64,000 nucleotides of DNA from Raphanus sativus (Eukaryota > Streptophyta > Magnoliopsida > Brassicales > Brassicaceae), in NCBI RefSeq assembly GCF_000801105.2, contig NC_079516.1:51567265-51631264 (forward strand), read 5' to 3'. A program made the translations under genes and the position numbers. Position 1 is the stretch's first letter. Every line of letters starts with the position of its first letter. Below the pieces are notes generated by a model. The model was not told the DNA's origin and searched no databases. It worked only from the letters and a program-made list of their open reading frames with translations. Below, piece by piece: positions 38,240 through 48,965 of the stretch.

Positions 38240-39415
38240 TCTATCTTATTAAATCAGAAACATTACAACTTCTTCTATGTGGATTTTAAAGGTGGACCTC
38301 ATATATTTAAATTAAATGTCTTATTTCTTATATATAATACGTACCGTAGTCTAACTTTGCATTGATATATTTCCTTAAATACAATTCCTCTGTTTGTCCA
38401 TATTCCATATATGGTTCACATTTATTACATGTCGATTTAAATAAATAGATTTATTTGTACGAATAAAGAATACTAAAAATATAAATCGTACTAGAATTAC
38501 CCTATACAATTCATTTTAAATTGATCAGTATACTTTCATTGGTCATATTGATTTTATTTCTATGAATAACATTAAGTAGATAATTCATAGACACATACAT
38601 AAAGATATGACTATTCTTTAACTACGTTGGGCCTAATCTATTTTCTAAAACAAATAACACATAACTTTATATATTGTATAGAATATAGTAATATTGTATA
38701 GTATATACATATATAATAATACTAAAAACAAACCAAACTGAAATATAATATATATCGACAAATGCTTTGAACTATTACACACAAAATATATTTGACCTCA
38801 GAGATAAAATTTACTTTGAAATTATATAATAATTATTTAAAAAAATTAAACTTCGTAATGTACAAAAAACATAAGTTTTATATCAAATTTTGTGTTACAA
38901 TAAAAAAGACACAACTCGCGCTTGCAAAGTGTTATTTTTACATACGAAAGACAGTTTTGATATTGTTCTTTAAACACAAAATTGAATTATACAAACTCGA
39001 TACTACATAAAACTAAACAATATAGAATACATTTTAAAAATAAAATCCGTGCGGGTGCGCATGGCCTTTTACGAAAAATCGTAGATATGTTTATATAATA
39101 TATAAATATATTATGATATACATATTTTCTTATAAATAATACTCCAATATAAATTTTGTATGATAAATGTTGAAAATACAAAATATATAGCACTATATAT
39201 TTTAAATAATATATAAAAAAATTACTTTACGTTATCATAAAATTTAAAAATCAAATTTAATAATTAAAACACATTACTTATTTAAACACATTAGTACACA
39301 TTGTTATTTATCAAAATATTATATTAATACACATTGCAATCATTTATAACATTTAGTACAAACAAAGATAAAAAAAAAAATTGACTCCCGCTCGGTCGAG
39401 CGGGTCATGATCTAG
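38240..39415 (+). mobile_element. Complete non-autonomous Helitron, 1176 bp
   Basis: The 5' end TCTATCTTATTAAATCAGAA directly follows an A (38239). The 3' end has a hairpin CCCGCTCG/CGAGCGGG with a 2-base loop (39387-39404), then CTAG (39412-39415) directly followed by T. Both ends, the A|T insertion site and the hairpin spacing fit the Helitron consensus. No Rep/helicase frame; the interior is AT-rich. Confidence 0.75.
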
Positions 39416-39795
39416 TTACTTAGTAAGTTAGTATCCATAAACCAATAAGAGATATAGATGGTCAGTCTAATTTACATCTTGCTTATGATTTTCACTAATA
39501 CTATTATATTTCCACTTTCATTAAATTAGGCCTTAGTTGATTTTTTATCAAGGATTTTACTGCGAAGACAGGGATATCAACAATTCAAGACCGAAAGATA
39601 CGACAAAATATTTATCTTGTTGGCATCGAAAGAACGATAATTTTCCCAACAATTTTCCAGCATTTATTCTATAATACCGTAATACGATAAATATATTGAA
39701 TACATAAGATATATCTAACTGGCAAAATTGGTCTGCGGAATTTAGTCCCCTTGTCCGGAAAGTTAGTGATTAACTAGGCAGGCTATGTATCTATA

Positions 39796-41916
39796 TCTAT
39801 ACTATTATTTACGAAGTGATTTTTTTGCAACGGAACTCTCACGTTAAAAGTTAGAGCGGTTAATATCGATTGTACCCTTTAGGGCTGGGCGTTCGGGTAC
39901 CCATTCGGGTTTCGGTTCAGTCAATTCGGGTTTCGGGTTTTTGGGGTCAAAGATTTCAGCTCCATTCGGATATTTCTAAATTTCGGTTCGGGTTCGGTTC
40001 AGATCTTTGCGGGTTCGGTTCGGGTTCGGATAACCCATTTAAAATGTTTTTAAATTTTCAAAATTCATTATATACTTTAAATTTTCAAAATCTATAAGAA
40101 AGATAATATATTACATATAAATTTTCATAACATATATGTCAGAATACCTTAATTTAACATATAAATTAGTTTTTTTTGAATATTTGGATAAAGAATCAAT
40201 AGATATTTAACTATTTTTTGTATTTTCAGTATACTTTAGCTATTTTAAATATTTACTTTTGACTATTTGCATATATTTTTCGAGTATTTTAGAAAATTTA
40301 AAGGTATCTTACATATTTTTAATATTTTAATATACATTATATATAAAAATAATGTATATATTTAAGTATATAAATTTATTTCGGATACATTCGGGTACCC
40401 AAAATACTTCAGTTCGGATCGGGTTCGGTTTCGGTTCTTTAAATACCAAAATTTTGAACCCGTTCGGATATTTAATCAATTTCGGTTCGGATTCGGTGCT
40501 ATTTTTCGGATCGGGTTCGGTTCGGTTTTTCGGGTTCGGATTATTTGCCCAGCCCTAGTACCCTTAATGAAATATTAATATTTTCTAATTTTAAAAAGGC
40601 TATATTAGCAACATAAATATGTATTAGATAAAGGGAATGCACGTGAAAACATCAAAGTATCTTAGTTTATCATAATGTAGTTTTTTTTTTCAGATAATGA
40701 TCATATAATAAGTTATTGTTTAGTAAATATATTTTATTAGATAATTATAAGTCATTGCTATTGTAATTATCGTATATAATAAGGTCATGTAACTTTGCTT
40801 ACGTAAAGAAAATTAAATTAACTGACCTAACTTCAGATACACTCGCTGTACTGTATAAAAAAAAAAAACTAAAACGCATATAAACATATATAAAAATAAA
40901 AAATAAATAATATTATATACTCTTCTAAAAATAATAATTTACCTCACTTGTAGTTTACATTTGATATACACTCTTTTAATTTGAGTTTTAATTTTTGTAT
41001 ATATATAATATTATATTTTCTATATAATTTTTATATACATGAGTATTTTCAAGTTTTTTATGCAATAAAATATTTCTATTATAACAAAACTTTATCATAA
41101 ATAATGAATTTGATATTTGATTAATACTATATATTTTAAACGTATATTTTTCAAATTTAATTAGTGCAGTAAAAAGATTTTCTTGTGATGAAAATTTTCA
41201 AATATAAATATTTAGTGTTAAATTTATTATTAAATATTTTGAGAAAAAGTTAACAATTATGATAGTTTTTGAACTGATAATGCATATACTTACAATTATT
41301 TGTAAAATTATTGTTCCCGCATGTGCGGGTAAATCATCTAGAAAACACTTAATGAATAAAATCAATAAATTACTTAAATATAAAAACGAATTTAAATGAT
41401 TTTATTAGATAAATGATCAAAACTAATAATTAATAGTAATAAGAATTATCCAAAATCTAAAATATATATTTTAAAATAAAAAGATAATGATCATATATAT
41501 ATTGTGATTACTCGAAAGATATCTTTTAATAAAACTTAAAATTAAAAAAAAAAAACAGAAATACATAACTAAATAATAATCAATTAATATTATTACTTTT
41601 ATATAATTGAAAACATAATATTGAGTGATTTCTAATTTTTTTATTAATAATGAATATAGTATACATAAGAATTTTTAAGAAAAAAGTAAAATTATTACTT
41701 TCTATGATTAAAAATAATATTGAGTGATTTTTAAAATTTATTTATTAATAATGAATATAATATACATAATAATTTTTAAGGAAAAAAATTATAATACATA
41801 AAAATATTCAAATGAAAAATAAACAAATTTACCATTATAATCTTCTAATTAGTAACTGATGTATTAATAAGTAGCTATAAAATGTATATGCCCGCATATG
41901 CGGGCTAAACCCCTAG
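39796..41916 (+). mobile_element. Helitron with nested hAT element and two candidate 3' ends
   Basis: The 5' end TCTATACTATTATTTACGAA follows A (39795). A first 3' end has hairpin CCCGCA/TGCGGG (41316-41329) and CTAG at 41338-41341, followed by A. A second, closely similar hairpin (41891-41904) leads to CTAG at 41913-41916, followed by T as expected for an A|T insertion site. The hAT element 39880-40557 lies inside. The boundary with the second end assumes read-through of the first; alternatively two separate Helitrons abut. Confidence 0.6.
39880..40557 (+). mobile_element. hAT-type non-autonomous element, 678 bp (copy 2)
   Basis: Ends TAGGGCTGGGC and its inverted complement, with a perfect 8-bp target duplication GTACCCTT (39872-39879 and 40558-40565). 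Same family and length as the element at 29076-29753, opposite orientation. Inserted in Helitron sequence, so younger than that Helitron. Confidence 0.9.
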
Positions 41917-42131
41917 TTACTATAATATTCATATATACACTAAACGTTATCCTGTGTTCAAAAAAGAAAAACTAAACGTGATCCATCCTAATCTGACTCG
42001 TTGACAAATCAACCTGACTTCATAACTCAATACCGATTTATATTTTTGTTACTCATGACATGTGGAGAAATATTCCACATCCGTTGTATTTAAGACTATA
42101 AAAATATTAACATACACAACACACCATTACC

Positions 42132-42722
42132 TAGGGCGTGTGCAAAATATTCGTAAATTTTGATTCGATCCGTTATTCGTTTCGATTCGATCCGAAAAAT
42201 CCGAATATCCGTAACTTAACGAATCGAAGCAAATACTAAAATCCAATATCCGTCAAAGACGAAGCAAATCACAAATACTAATATTTTTAGAAACGAATAT
42301 CCGATCCAATCCGTTATATACATATATATGTATACATGTTTATAAAATTATATAATATATATACTTTTTTATCTTTATATAAGTTTTATAATGTTTTTAT
42401 TCACTAAATTAATTATTTAGTTATTAAAAAATTTGAAAGTATGTAATTTTTTTAAAAATAATTAATGAAATATTATTATTTTATTTCAAATTTTCTTCTT
42501 TTTCTTTTATTTTCATTTTTTTTATTTTTTTTATTTTTTTTATTATTTTTTACGGATCGAATCGGATATCCGGCAAAAATCCGGATATTCGCGGATATCC
42601 GGTGTTCCGGATATCCGAAGAGTTACGGATCGGATCGGATCAAAAAATCGAATATTCGTAAGGCACGGATCGGATCACGGATATCCTTAAAACTCCGGAT
42701 ATCCGCTCCGTGCTCACCCCTA
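42132..42722. mobile_element. hAT-type non-autonomous element, 591 bp (second family)
   Basis: Starts TAGGGCGTGTGC and ends GTGCTCACCCCTA, with a perfect 8-bp target duplication CCATTACC (42124-42131 and 42723-42730). Subterminal regions are built from palindromic CGGATATCCG motifs. No transposase; the 42465-42809 ORF overlaps it by chance. A decayed relative lies near 50872-51455. Confidence 0.85.
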
Positions 42723-42778
42723 CCATTACCTACATGCATGATTAACAGACGATATGAAAATTTAAGAAGACACCGCTT

Positions 42779-43342
42779 TTTTTTAGCAACTGATAATTTT
42801 ATAGATTAAGAAAAAGTCCATGGGCCAAATTAAACAAATACAGAGAAAAGAGGCTGAGCCTGAAGGACATGCTTAGCTAATACATCAGTTTCTTCGTTCT
42901 GGGAACGGGAAATGAACTGGAAGAAGATAGAGCCAAATTGAGAGGAGAGACCAAAGATGTCCTCTAGAACACCATAGATTTCTTTTATCTGACTTTTTGT
43001 GTTAATTACTCTGATAAGCGTTAAGCAATCTAAGAAGATTGTTGTTGTGCGGACTCCTCTATGTAGCAGCATCTCGATTCCATGACGGAGAGCAAGCGAT
43101 TTGGCCATGAGAGGGGAGGAGACGAAGTCAAAAGTTCGGTAGCCTGATCGTGCTTTCGTGGGGAGATCCTTGTTGAGAATCCAAGCAACTCCTGTGCGCT
43201 AAAAGGTTGCATCCCAAGAGGCGTCAACGAAGCACGGGTTTTCATAATCGATGATCTGGCGTCTAGGTGGAAGTCTCACGCGAGGAGGAAATTGGGTGCT
43301 GGTTTCCGATTTGCCTCTGTCTTGGGCTTGATTCCATTTAGC
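42779..43342 (-). mobile_element. 5'-truncated LINE copy with degenerate RNase H domain
   Basis: A minus-strand insertion flanked by a perfect 16-bp repeat TAAGAAGACACCGCTT (42763-42778 and 43343-43358), with a poly-A tail on minus (T run 42779-42784). It carries the C-terminal RNase H domain of LINE ORF2: MAKSLALRHGIEMLL, FLDCLTLIRVI, then FQFISRSQNEETDVLAKHVL. The catalytic Glu block (normally AEALAL) is changed to AKSLAL, and upstream frames contain stops, so it is inactive. Confidence 0.85.
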
Positions 43343-43555
43343 TAAGAAGACACCGCTTAATCATTAAAATTACAATGAAAGAAACCGAACTCTAAACTCT
43401 ATCATCCTTTACACTGTGATTATTGCAAAGCTACATTATCATGAATTGATTAATAATTATTCGTTAGGAAGAGAAAATAGTTATTACATTTTTTATTTAT
43501 TTTTTGTTCAACGAAAATAGTTATTCCATATGAATAGAGAAGTGGAAATAATTCA

Positions 43556-44092
43556 AAAAGAGTTATTCTTAGTTTCTAAAGGTTCACCAACCAATAGAAA
43601 CTTGTTATCTTAGATTGAGTATCTTTTAAAAAGAAAACAAAATAATTATCAAATTGCATTATATTTTTAAAATAAATGTAAAATAAATAAAAATAGTAAT
43701 TAACAAAAAACGAATTTTTGAAAAATAATTTTAAATCCGCCAGCAAAAAACTATACCCTAAACCTTAATCATAACCCATAAACCCTTGGGTAACCCCTAA
43801 ACCCTTGGATAAATCATAAATTCTAATTCATAAATATCAAACTCTAAATCATAAAAATACTGAATTTTTTTAATTCTAAATCTTAAACCTTTAGATAAAT
43901 TCTAAACCTTGAAATTTATATATATTTTTTTTAAATACATTTATACAATTACTATTACTTTTATTTATTTTTACTTTTTTTATTTTAAAACATAATATAA
44001 TTTGACAATTATTTTGTTTCTTTTTTTTAAAAATACTCAATCTAAAATAACTAATTCATATTGGTTGGTGAACCCAAGAAAAAGTCATTAGA
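43556..44092. mobile_element. Long-TIR AT-rich element with telomere-like core, upstream of LSH10
   Basis: Left part and right part are inverted copies over more than 130 bp (GGTTCACCAACCAATA, AGATTGAGTAT, AAACAAAATAATT on the left; the inverted equivalents on the right). The middle (43750-43900) has repeated CCCTAAACCCTT-like motifs, resembling plant telomere repeats. No target duplication could be fixed. Its right edge is about 230 bases upstream of the LSH10 ATG. Confidence 0.55.
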
Positions 44093-44322
44093 AAATGTGA
44101 GAAAGAGAGGAAAAGAAAGCAGAGTTTGAAACGGGCCCCATAACATGTCCTCTAACGTCAACATCATCCCCATTACTACTATTACTTTCACCCTCTCATC
44201 AAAACTCATTCAAACCTTTCATTGTTCTTATTACCTAAATCACCAGATCCATGTATAAAACATAAAAGACTCCTAAAACTTCAACAACATCTCTCTATCT
44301 CTACAATCAACAAGATCATATC

Positions 44323-44859
44323 ATGTCATCTCCTAGATATAGAGGAAAGAGCTCGATGGAATCATCAGGATCAGAGCCACCGGTGTCACCAAGCCGTTAC
44401 GAGTTACAAAAGAGACGGGACTGGAACACTTTCGGACAGTACTTGAAGAACCAGAGACCGCCCATGCCGATGTCTCACTGCAACTGCAACCACGTGCTTG
44501 ATTTCCTCAGGTACTTAGACCAGTTCGGTAAGACAAAGGTGCACGTGCCTGGCTGTATGTTCTACGGTCAGCCTGAGCCACCAGCTCCTTGCACATGTCC
44601 TCTCAGACAAGCTTGGGGGAGTCTCGACGCTTTGATCGGACGGCTGAGAGCGGCTTACGAGGAGAACGGTGGATCTCCGGAAACAAACCCTTTCGCTAGT
44701 GGAGCAATCAGGGTTTACTTGAGGGAGGTTAGGGAGTGTCAGGCCAAAGCTAGAGGGATTCCTTACAAAAAGAAGAAGAAGAAGCCAACGACGACCGAGA
44801 TGGGTGGTGGAAGAGAGGACTCTTCTTCTTCCTCCGCCTCTTCCTTCGGCTTCCCTTAA
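44323..44859 (+). CDS. LSH10: ALOG-domain transcriptional regulator, LSH10-like
   Basis: Single coding exon of 178 residues. The ALOG domain spans about 24-148: [20 protein letters not shown], a Cys/His-rich insert (HCNCNH at 52-57, PGC, CTC at 90-92) and the C-terminal [11 protein letters not shown] and [20 protein letters not shown] blocks. A basic KKKKKK run (149-154) is the nuclear localisation signal, followed by a Ser-rich tail. ALOG/LSH proteins are nuclear DNA-binding regulators of organ boundaries and light responses. Gene order fits At2g42610. A second Met at residue 12 is possible but the upstream ATG is in a typical position. A weak TATA-like TATAAAAC lies near 44254. Confidence 0.95.
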   Translation: MSSPRYRGKSSMESSGSEPPVSPSRYELQKRRDWNTFGQYLKNQRPPMPMSHCNCNHVLDFLRYLDQFGKTKVHVPGCMFYGQPEPPAPCTCPLRQAWGSLDALIGRLRAAYEENGGSPETNPFASGAIRVYLREVRECQAKARGIPYKKKKKKPTTTEMGGGREDSSSSSASSFGFP

Positions 44860-46859
44860 GATTCTCATGATCTTGGTGAAAGACTTTGTGGTAATACATT
44901 TCTCCATTAACTATGCTTTTGTTTGATTGAATATGTGCATTTACATTCATCTAAATATATGCATTTAGCTTTGTTTCTTGATATCTTTACTAGAGACTTA
45001 TGAATCTGTGGTTTCACTAACTAGCCACATACCCAAATATGTATGTTTATATTCGTAGAATGCTCCTTGTATATATCAAACCCTAAGTGGAGAAATAGTT
45101 AGGCTTTTGATTTTTGAGAAAGTCTTGATTTTGGATTCAGATTAAGGGACCGGATTGTGATTAGATCATAGGTTTTGAGTGGAAGTAGCTAGGTTTTTTT
45201 AATGATAAATCATTTTAGTTTTAGAATGGTGATCAAATACATGAAAACAAGGTTTCCAAGTTTCTAGCATATCAAATATTGAATGGATGATTCATTTAGT
45301 TTTCTAGTTCTAAAACTGAAAACTATTTTGTTTTTTTTGATCAATGAAAAACTATTTTCTAAACCTTGCAAATGCATCCTTTTTTTAAATTCTTTGTATG
45401 TTTTTGGAATTTGAAGATTCTCTAAGTTATCGTAGAGAATACTCAATAAATATTTTGGGAAAAACATTTGGTTCTCCAAAGATGGATTCTTTCGTCATAA
45501 ACCCCATACTCACACATACGTAGAGAGAGAGGATACGATTTTTCACCACTGTTGTTTATAAAAACAATGGTTCAAGGAAGTAATGATTGTCTCTTACAAC
45601 GCTTTCTTTTTAAAGATTTGTAAAGATTTTGTTCCCCCCTTGGATATCAAGGGAGAAATTGATTGGATCTTTTCCACTCATTTTATAACCTAAAGAAATC
45701 GATTAATAATTGAGATTTCATGATTGTTCTTAAAGGTTAAAAAGGTTATCTCAGAATATAAGTTAACACACATACAGTACTTTCTTGATCATGCTTTAAT
45801 TATGGTTGGTCTTAGGGAATTTATCTCAATGCGAACAATTCAATCAAATCTTAACATTTTCAGTTTAACCAAACCAAATGCTAATCAGTAATCACTGTTT
45901 TCAACCAATTGTAAATAGGATCTCAGATTTTAGAGATTTGATTGTATGATATCAACAAGAGCTTTTATAAATGCTGTTAAACTGCACACACATTAATAGT
46001 AGTCATGCATTGGTATTTTCTGAGATTATATAATATAGCATTAGATTTTGTGGGACAGTATAAGTTTCTCACTGAATCCACGTAAATCACTATTTCTTTT
46101 CTTTCATATCAGATATAATTTCATCATGGCTATAAATATAAACTTCATCTTTATGCATGATCGTTGTCACCACTATACTTTGGAAAAGCCTGACAGTTTG
46201 TTTTAATTTGTCCCCGGCGAAGCTTTATAGATTTTGTTTGATGATACAATATAACATATGTGATATGTCACACAAAACTTAAAGAACATAGGCTGAATGA
46301 ATTAACATAGCAGTATGAGTTTATATTTAGGTTAATTATGATTTATATCCCACAAACATATTAAGTGTGTTTTTGACAATTAGTTAATGCTGAAACAATA
46401 TAAATATTCGCAGGATCAACAGTCTCAGAGAGGGATCAAACGTAAAAGAGGCCTCAACTCTACCTACTGATGTTCAAGAAGTCAAAAGTAAAATGTTATT
46501 TTCGGCTTATTTTAACCGATCTTCATCTACTCCTACATTTCCGTAGCAATCGATTGGTTATTTATCTTCATCATCTATTCTCTAAATAAACAATTTTTAA
46601 ATAAGGAAGTGGATAGATTTTATATACTTAAGACAAGTTTGTTTTGCACTTCTATGTCAGCGTACTTATATGTATCTTAGGTTTTCAACCATAGGCATCT
46701 TGCCAGGAAGTTGGTGGGCTCAAAATATTGGACTCAAGTGTAAAAATGGATAATACTGGAATAGCAGTGACCATTAACTAAAAAATTGGCATACTATAAA
46801 CTTGCTTTACAAACACAAAACTAGTAAATTAGTGAAGAAATGTAAGTTAGGTTTGTCTG
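44860..46859. other. Downstream of LSH10, no supported gene
   Basis: Contains the LSH10 3' UTR and AT-rich DNA. No motif-bearing ORF or element with defined ends was seen. Confidence 0.5.
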
Positions 46860-47195
46860 CCCTTGATCTTCATAGGAATCGGTACCCCGATTAGGCTCCA
46901 CCACTATGGATTTTGTCACCTCACCACTAATGGCTGAAGCACTAGCGCTTCGATCGGCTCTCATCAAGGCAGCGACACTTGGGTATAGATGACTCAAGAT
47001 GGCTTCTGACAATTTAACGCTCATTCGAGTTATCAACACAAATATATAGACAAAAGAGATCTTTGGTGTGTTCAGAGACATTCAACAGATCTTGTCTGCT
47101 TTCTTCGACATCATGTTCTCTTTCATCCTTCGAGTTCAGAATCGAGAGGCTGATAATCTTGCGATCACTGATTTAAAATCATGTCAAGTTATGTA
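46860..47195 (+). pseudogene. LINE RNase H domain relic
   Basis: Plus-strand frames give TSPLMAEALALRSALIKAATLG (catalytic Glu block), MASDNLTLIRVINT (second Asp block) and FILRVQNREADNLAI (last Asp block), with a frameshift near 47000 and at least one in-frame stop. It is similar to, but not the same copy as, the domain at 42779-43342. No poly-A or target duplication found. Confidence 0.65.
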
Positions 47196-47881
47196 ATCAA
47201 TTAAAATTTAAAATTTAAACATTAGTTTTTATTAATGAATTCTAAAATCTATGCAGTATATTTTGGATTTGATAGACAATTTTTAAATCTTTTGAATTTA
47301 AATAACACTAAAATTTAAAAATTGGATTTAAGTTATTTATTGAATAACACTAGATTTAAAATTAAATTTATAAATATCATATCCAATAACACTAATTTTA
47401 AAATAGAATTTAGAATCATCAATAAAATAACGATAAATTTTATTTAGATTTAAACTCTATTAAAATACATAATTGAATAGCACCACCTAAATATTTTTTT
47501 CTAGTTTAAAGAGTTTCTGTATAATAACAGTTTGCCAATAAAGATGTCAACTGCACATGTTTGAAGAATTAAATATTTATTTTCTTGATTTCTGTATTAA
47601 CATTAAAATCACAACTATATTTAAAAATAAACTAATGTTCATGTTAATTCTTTAACTGTTATTTTTCTAAATGAATATTAAATTTATTCATCCAGAAAAA
47701 AACTTTTTTTTACAATGAATGCATCTAATAGTATAATGAAACTAGAATGCAATGGAAGCTTTTAGAGAAAAAAAAAAACTTATTTGAAGCAAACGACTGA
47801 ATGAGGAAAGTGGATGGTGAAGTCAACTGTTGTTTTCTTTAAACCATAATTTTGCATAGTCAACTATATTCCTTTCCATAG
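47196..47881. other. AT-rich spacer
   Basis: Repeated short motifs such as AATAACACTA and AATTTAAA suggest a decayed MITE, but ends are not clear. No gene. Confidence 0.35.
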
Positions 47882-48050
47882 TGTTGATTCTCAGTTCTTG
47901 GGAACGCCTCTTTACATGTCGCCAGAATCTGTTCAAGACGACGTTGCCGAGAAAGCGTTGGATTTGTGGTCACTAGGCTGCGTTGTTCTGGAGATGTACA
48001 CCGGAGAGCCGGCATGGCCGTTTGCAGATTCAAAGGATCTTTTTCCTCAT
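47882..48050 (+). pseudogene. Fragment of a MAP3K-like kinase
   Basis: Open reading VDSQFLGTPLYMSPESV, then EKALDLWSLGCVVLEMYTGE and PAWPFADSKDLF. This is kinase subdomains VIII-IX (GTPLYMSPE; DLWSLGC). There is no start and no rest of the kinase. It resembles the family to which the gene at the left edge of the window belongs. First piece of a mosaic of gene fragments, all in the same orientation. Confidence 0.7.
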
Positions 48051-48065
48051 TCTCTTTCTTGTGAC

Positions 48066-48265
48066 GCAAGGTAGTTTCTAAAGACAGTGTTTCACAGTTG
48101 TCGAAGCATCTGTTTCTTGTGAAAGTTTCTGATCAGAAGAAAGTGGTGGTTACAGGCGCCGAAGGTAAAAGAAAACCGGTGGTTGTGCTGAAGTCTAATG
48201 ATGCTACAAAGAAGCCACTAAGAGTGAAGATTATTCCACCAAAGCTTCAACTTAAAGCTTCTTGA
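48066..48265 (+). pseudogene. Unidentified C-terminal coding fragment
   Basis: An open frame of about 65 codons reads KVSDQKKVVVTGAEGKRKPV, then KSNDATKKPLRVKIIPP, and ends LQLKAS-stop at TGA 48263-48265. It is Lys/Val-rich, codon-like and uninterrupted, but I do not recognise the protein. It begins where the kinase fragment ends and its stop codon overlaps the start of the LRR fragment. Confidence 0.45.
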
Positions 48266-48605
48266 TCTCTCTCGTAACAACTTCAACGGACCAATTCCTC
48301 TTCTCGTGGCAACTTGTCTGAGTTTGATTTTTCTTCATTTGTCTCTTGAATAATTTTGCTTGAAGGATACCAGTTGAGTTTGGTAAGCTTAAAGGCCTTT
48401 ATATCACTCAACGTTTCCAAGAACTTGCTTGTGGGAGAGATACCTGATGAGCTTATGGTTCTTGAGAGGTAAGAGGAGCTTCAGGTCTCTGGAAACGGCT
48501 TAAATGGTTTTACACCTCACTGGCTAGGGAACCTGAGCAATCTAAGGGTGTTTACAGCCTATGAGAATGAATTGGTAGGTGAGATACCTACCAATTCTAT
48601 AAAAC
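48261..48605 (+). pseudogene. Fragment of an LRR receptor kinase (extracellular LRRs)
   Basis: LDLSRNNFNGPIP, then in shifted frames LNVSKNLLVGEIPDELMVLE, ELQVSGNGLNG and HWLGNLSNLRVFTAYENELV. These are plant LRR consensus blocks (LxxLxLxxNxLxGxIP) with several frameshifts and stops. From memory the wording is close to the PXC3-type receptor At2g41820. No kinase domain is attached. Confidence 0.6.
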
Positions 48606-48682
48606 TCTGGTAATTGTTGGTAGGTGCTATGGGGAGAGGTTCTTGTAATAGTGCTTGTCCAAACAATAGTGCTATAAAACTC

Positions 48683-48965
48683 GGGTGATTTGGGTGATAT
48701 GGGTTTGGTAGCTGTAGGGAGAGATTGTTGTAAGCTGAGTAAGTTGAGATTCAAGGGTGTAAGAATGTGACAGTGAAGGGAGTAAGGACAATGGTTACTC
48801 TTCTAAGGAAGACACTAACTGATGGTAGAATCTCTTGCTGTAAGAACTTAGATGCAAACAACTTCGTTGGAGGCGGCTGAACTGATCTGTGATCGGATCA
48901 AAAAACTGCATATTGATTGCATTGCATGTGGTCTAGTTCAGAGGAGAATGAAATTGTGGAGGACC
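48683..48965 (+). pseudogene. MAX2 gene fragment
   Basis: This segment aligns at DNA level with about 61990-62268 inside the intact MAX2 gene of this window: shared runs include GATATGGGTTTGGT, AATGTGAC.GTGAAGGGAGT, CAATGGTTACTCTTCT and AGAATCTCTTGCTGTAAGAA. It has single-base indels (for example the loss of a T near 48742) that break the frame. It covers only part of the LRR region and cannot make a MAX2 protein. Similarity stops abruptly on both sides, at other fragments or unrelated DNA. Confidence 0.85.

Noticed and set aside
43750..43900. Interstitial telomere from a chromosome fusion
   Set aside because: The CCCTAAA-like words are irregular and lie inside a repeat with inverted ends, so a mobile element explains them better.
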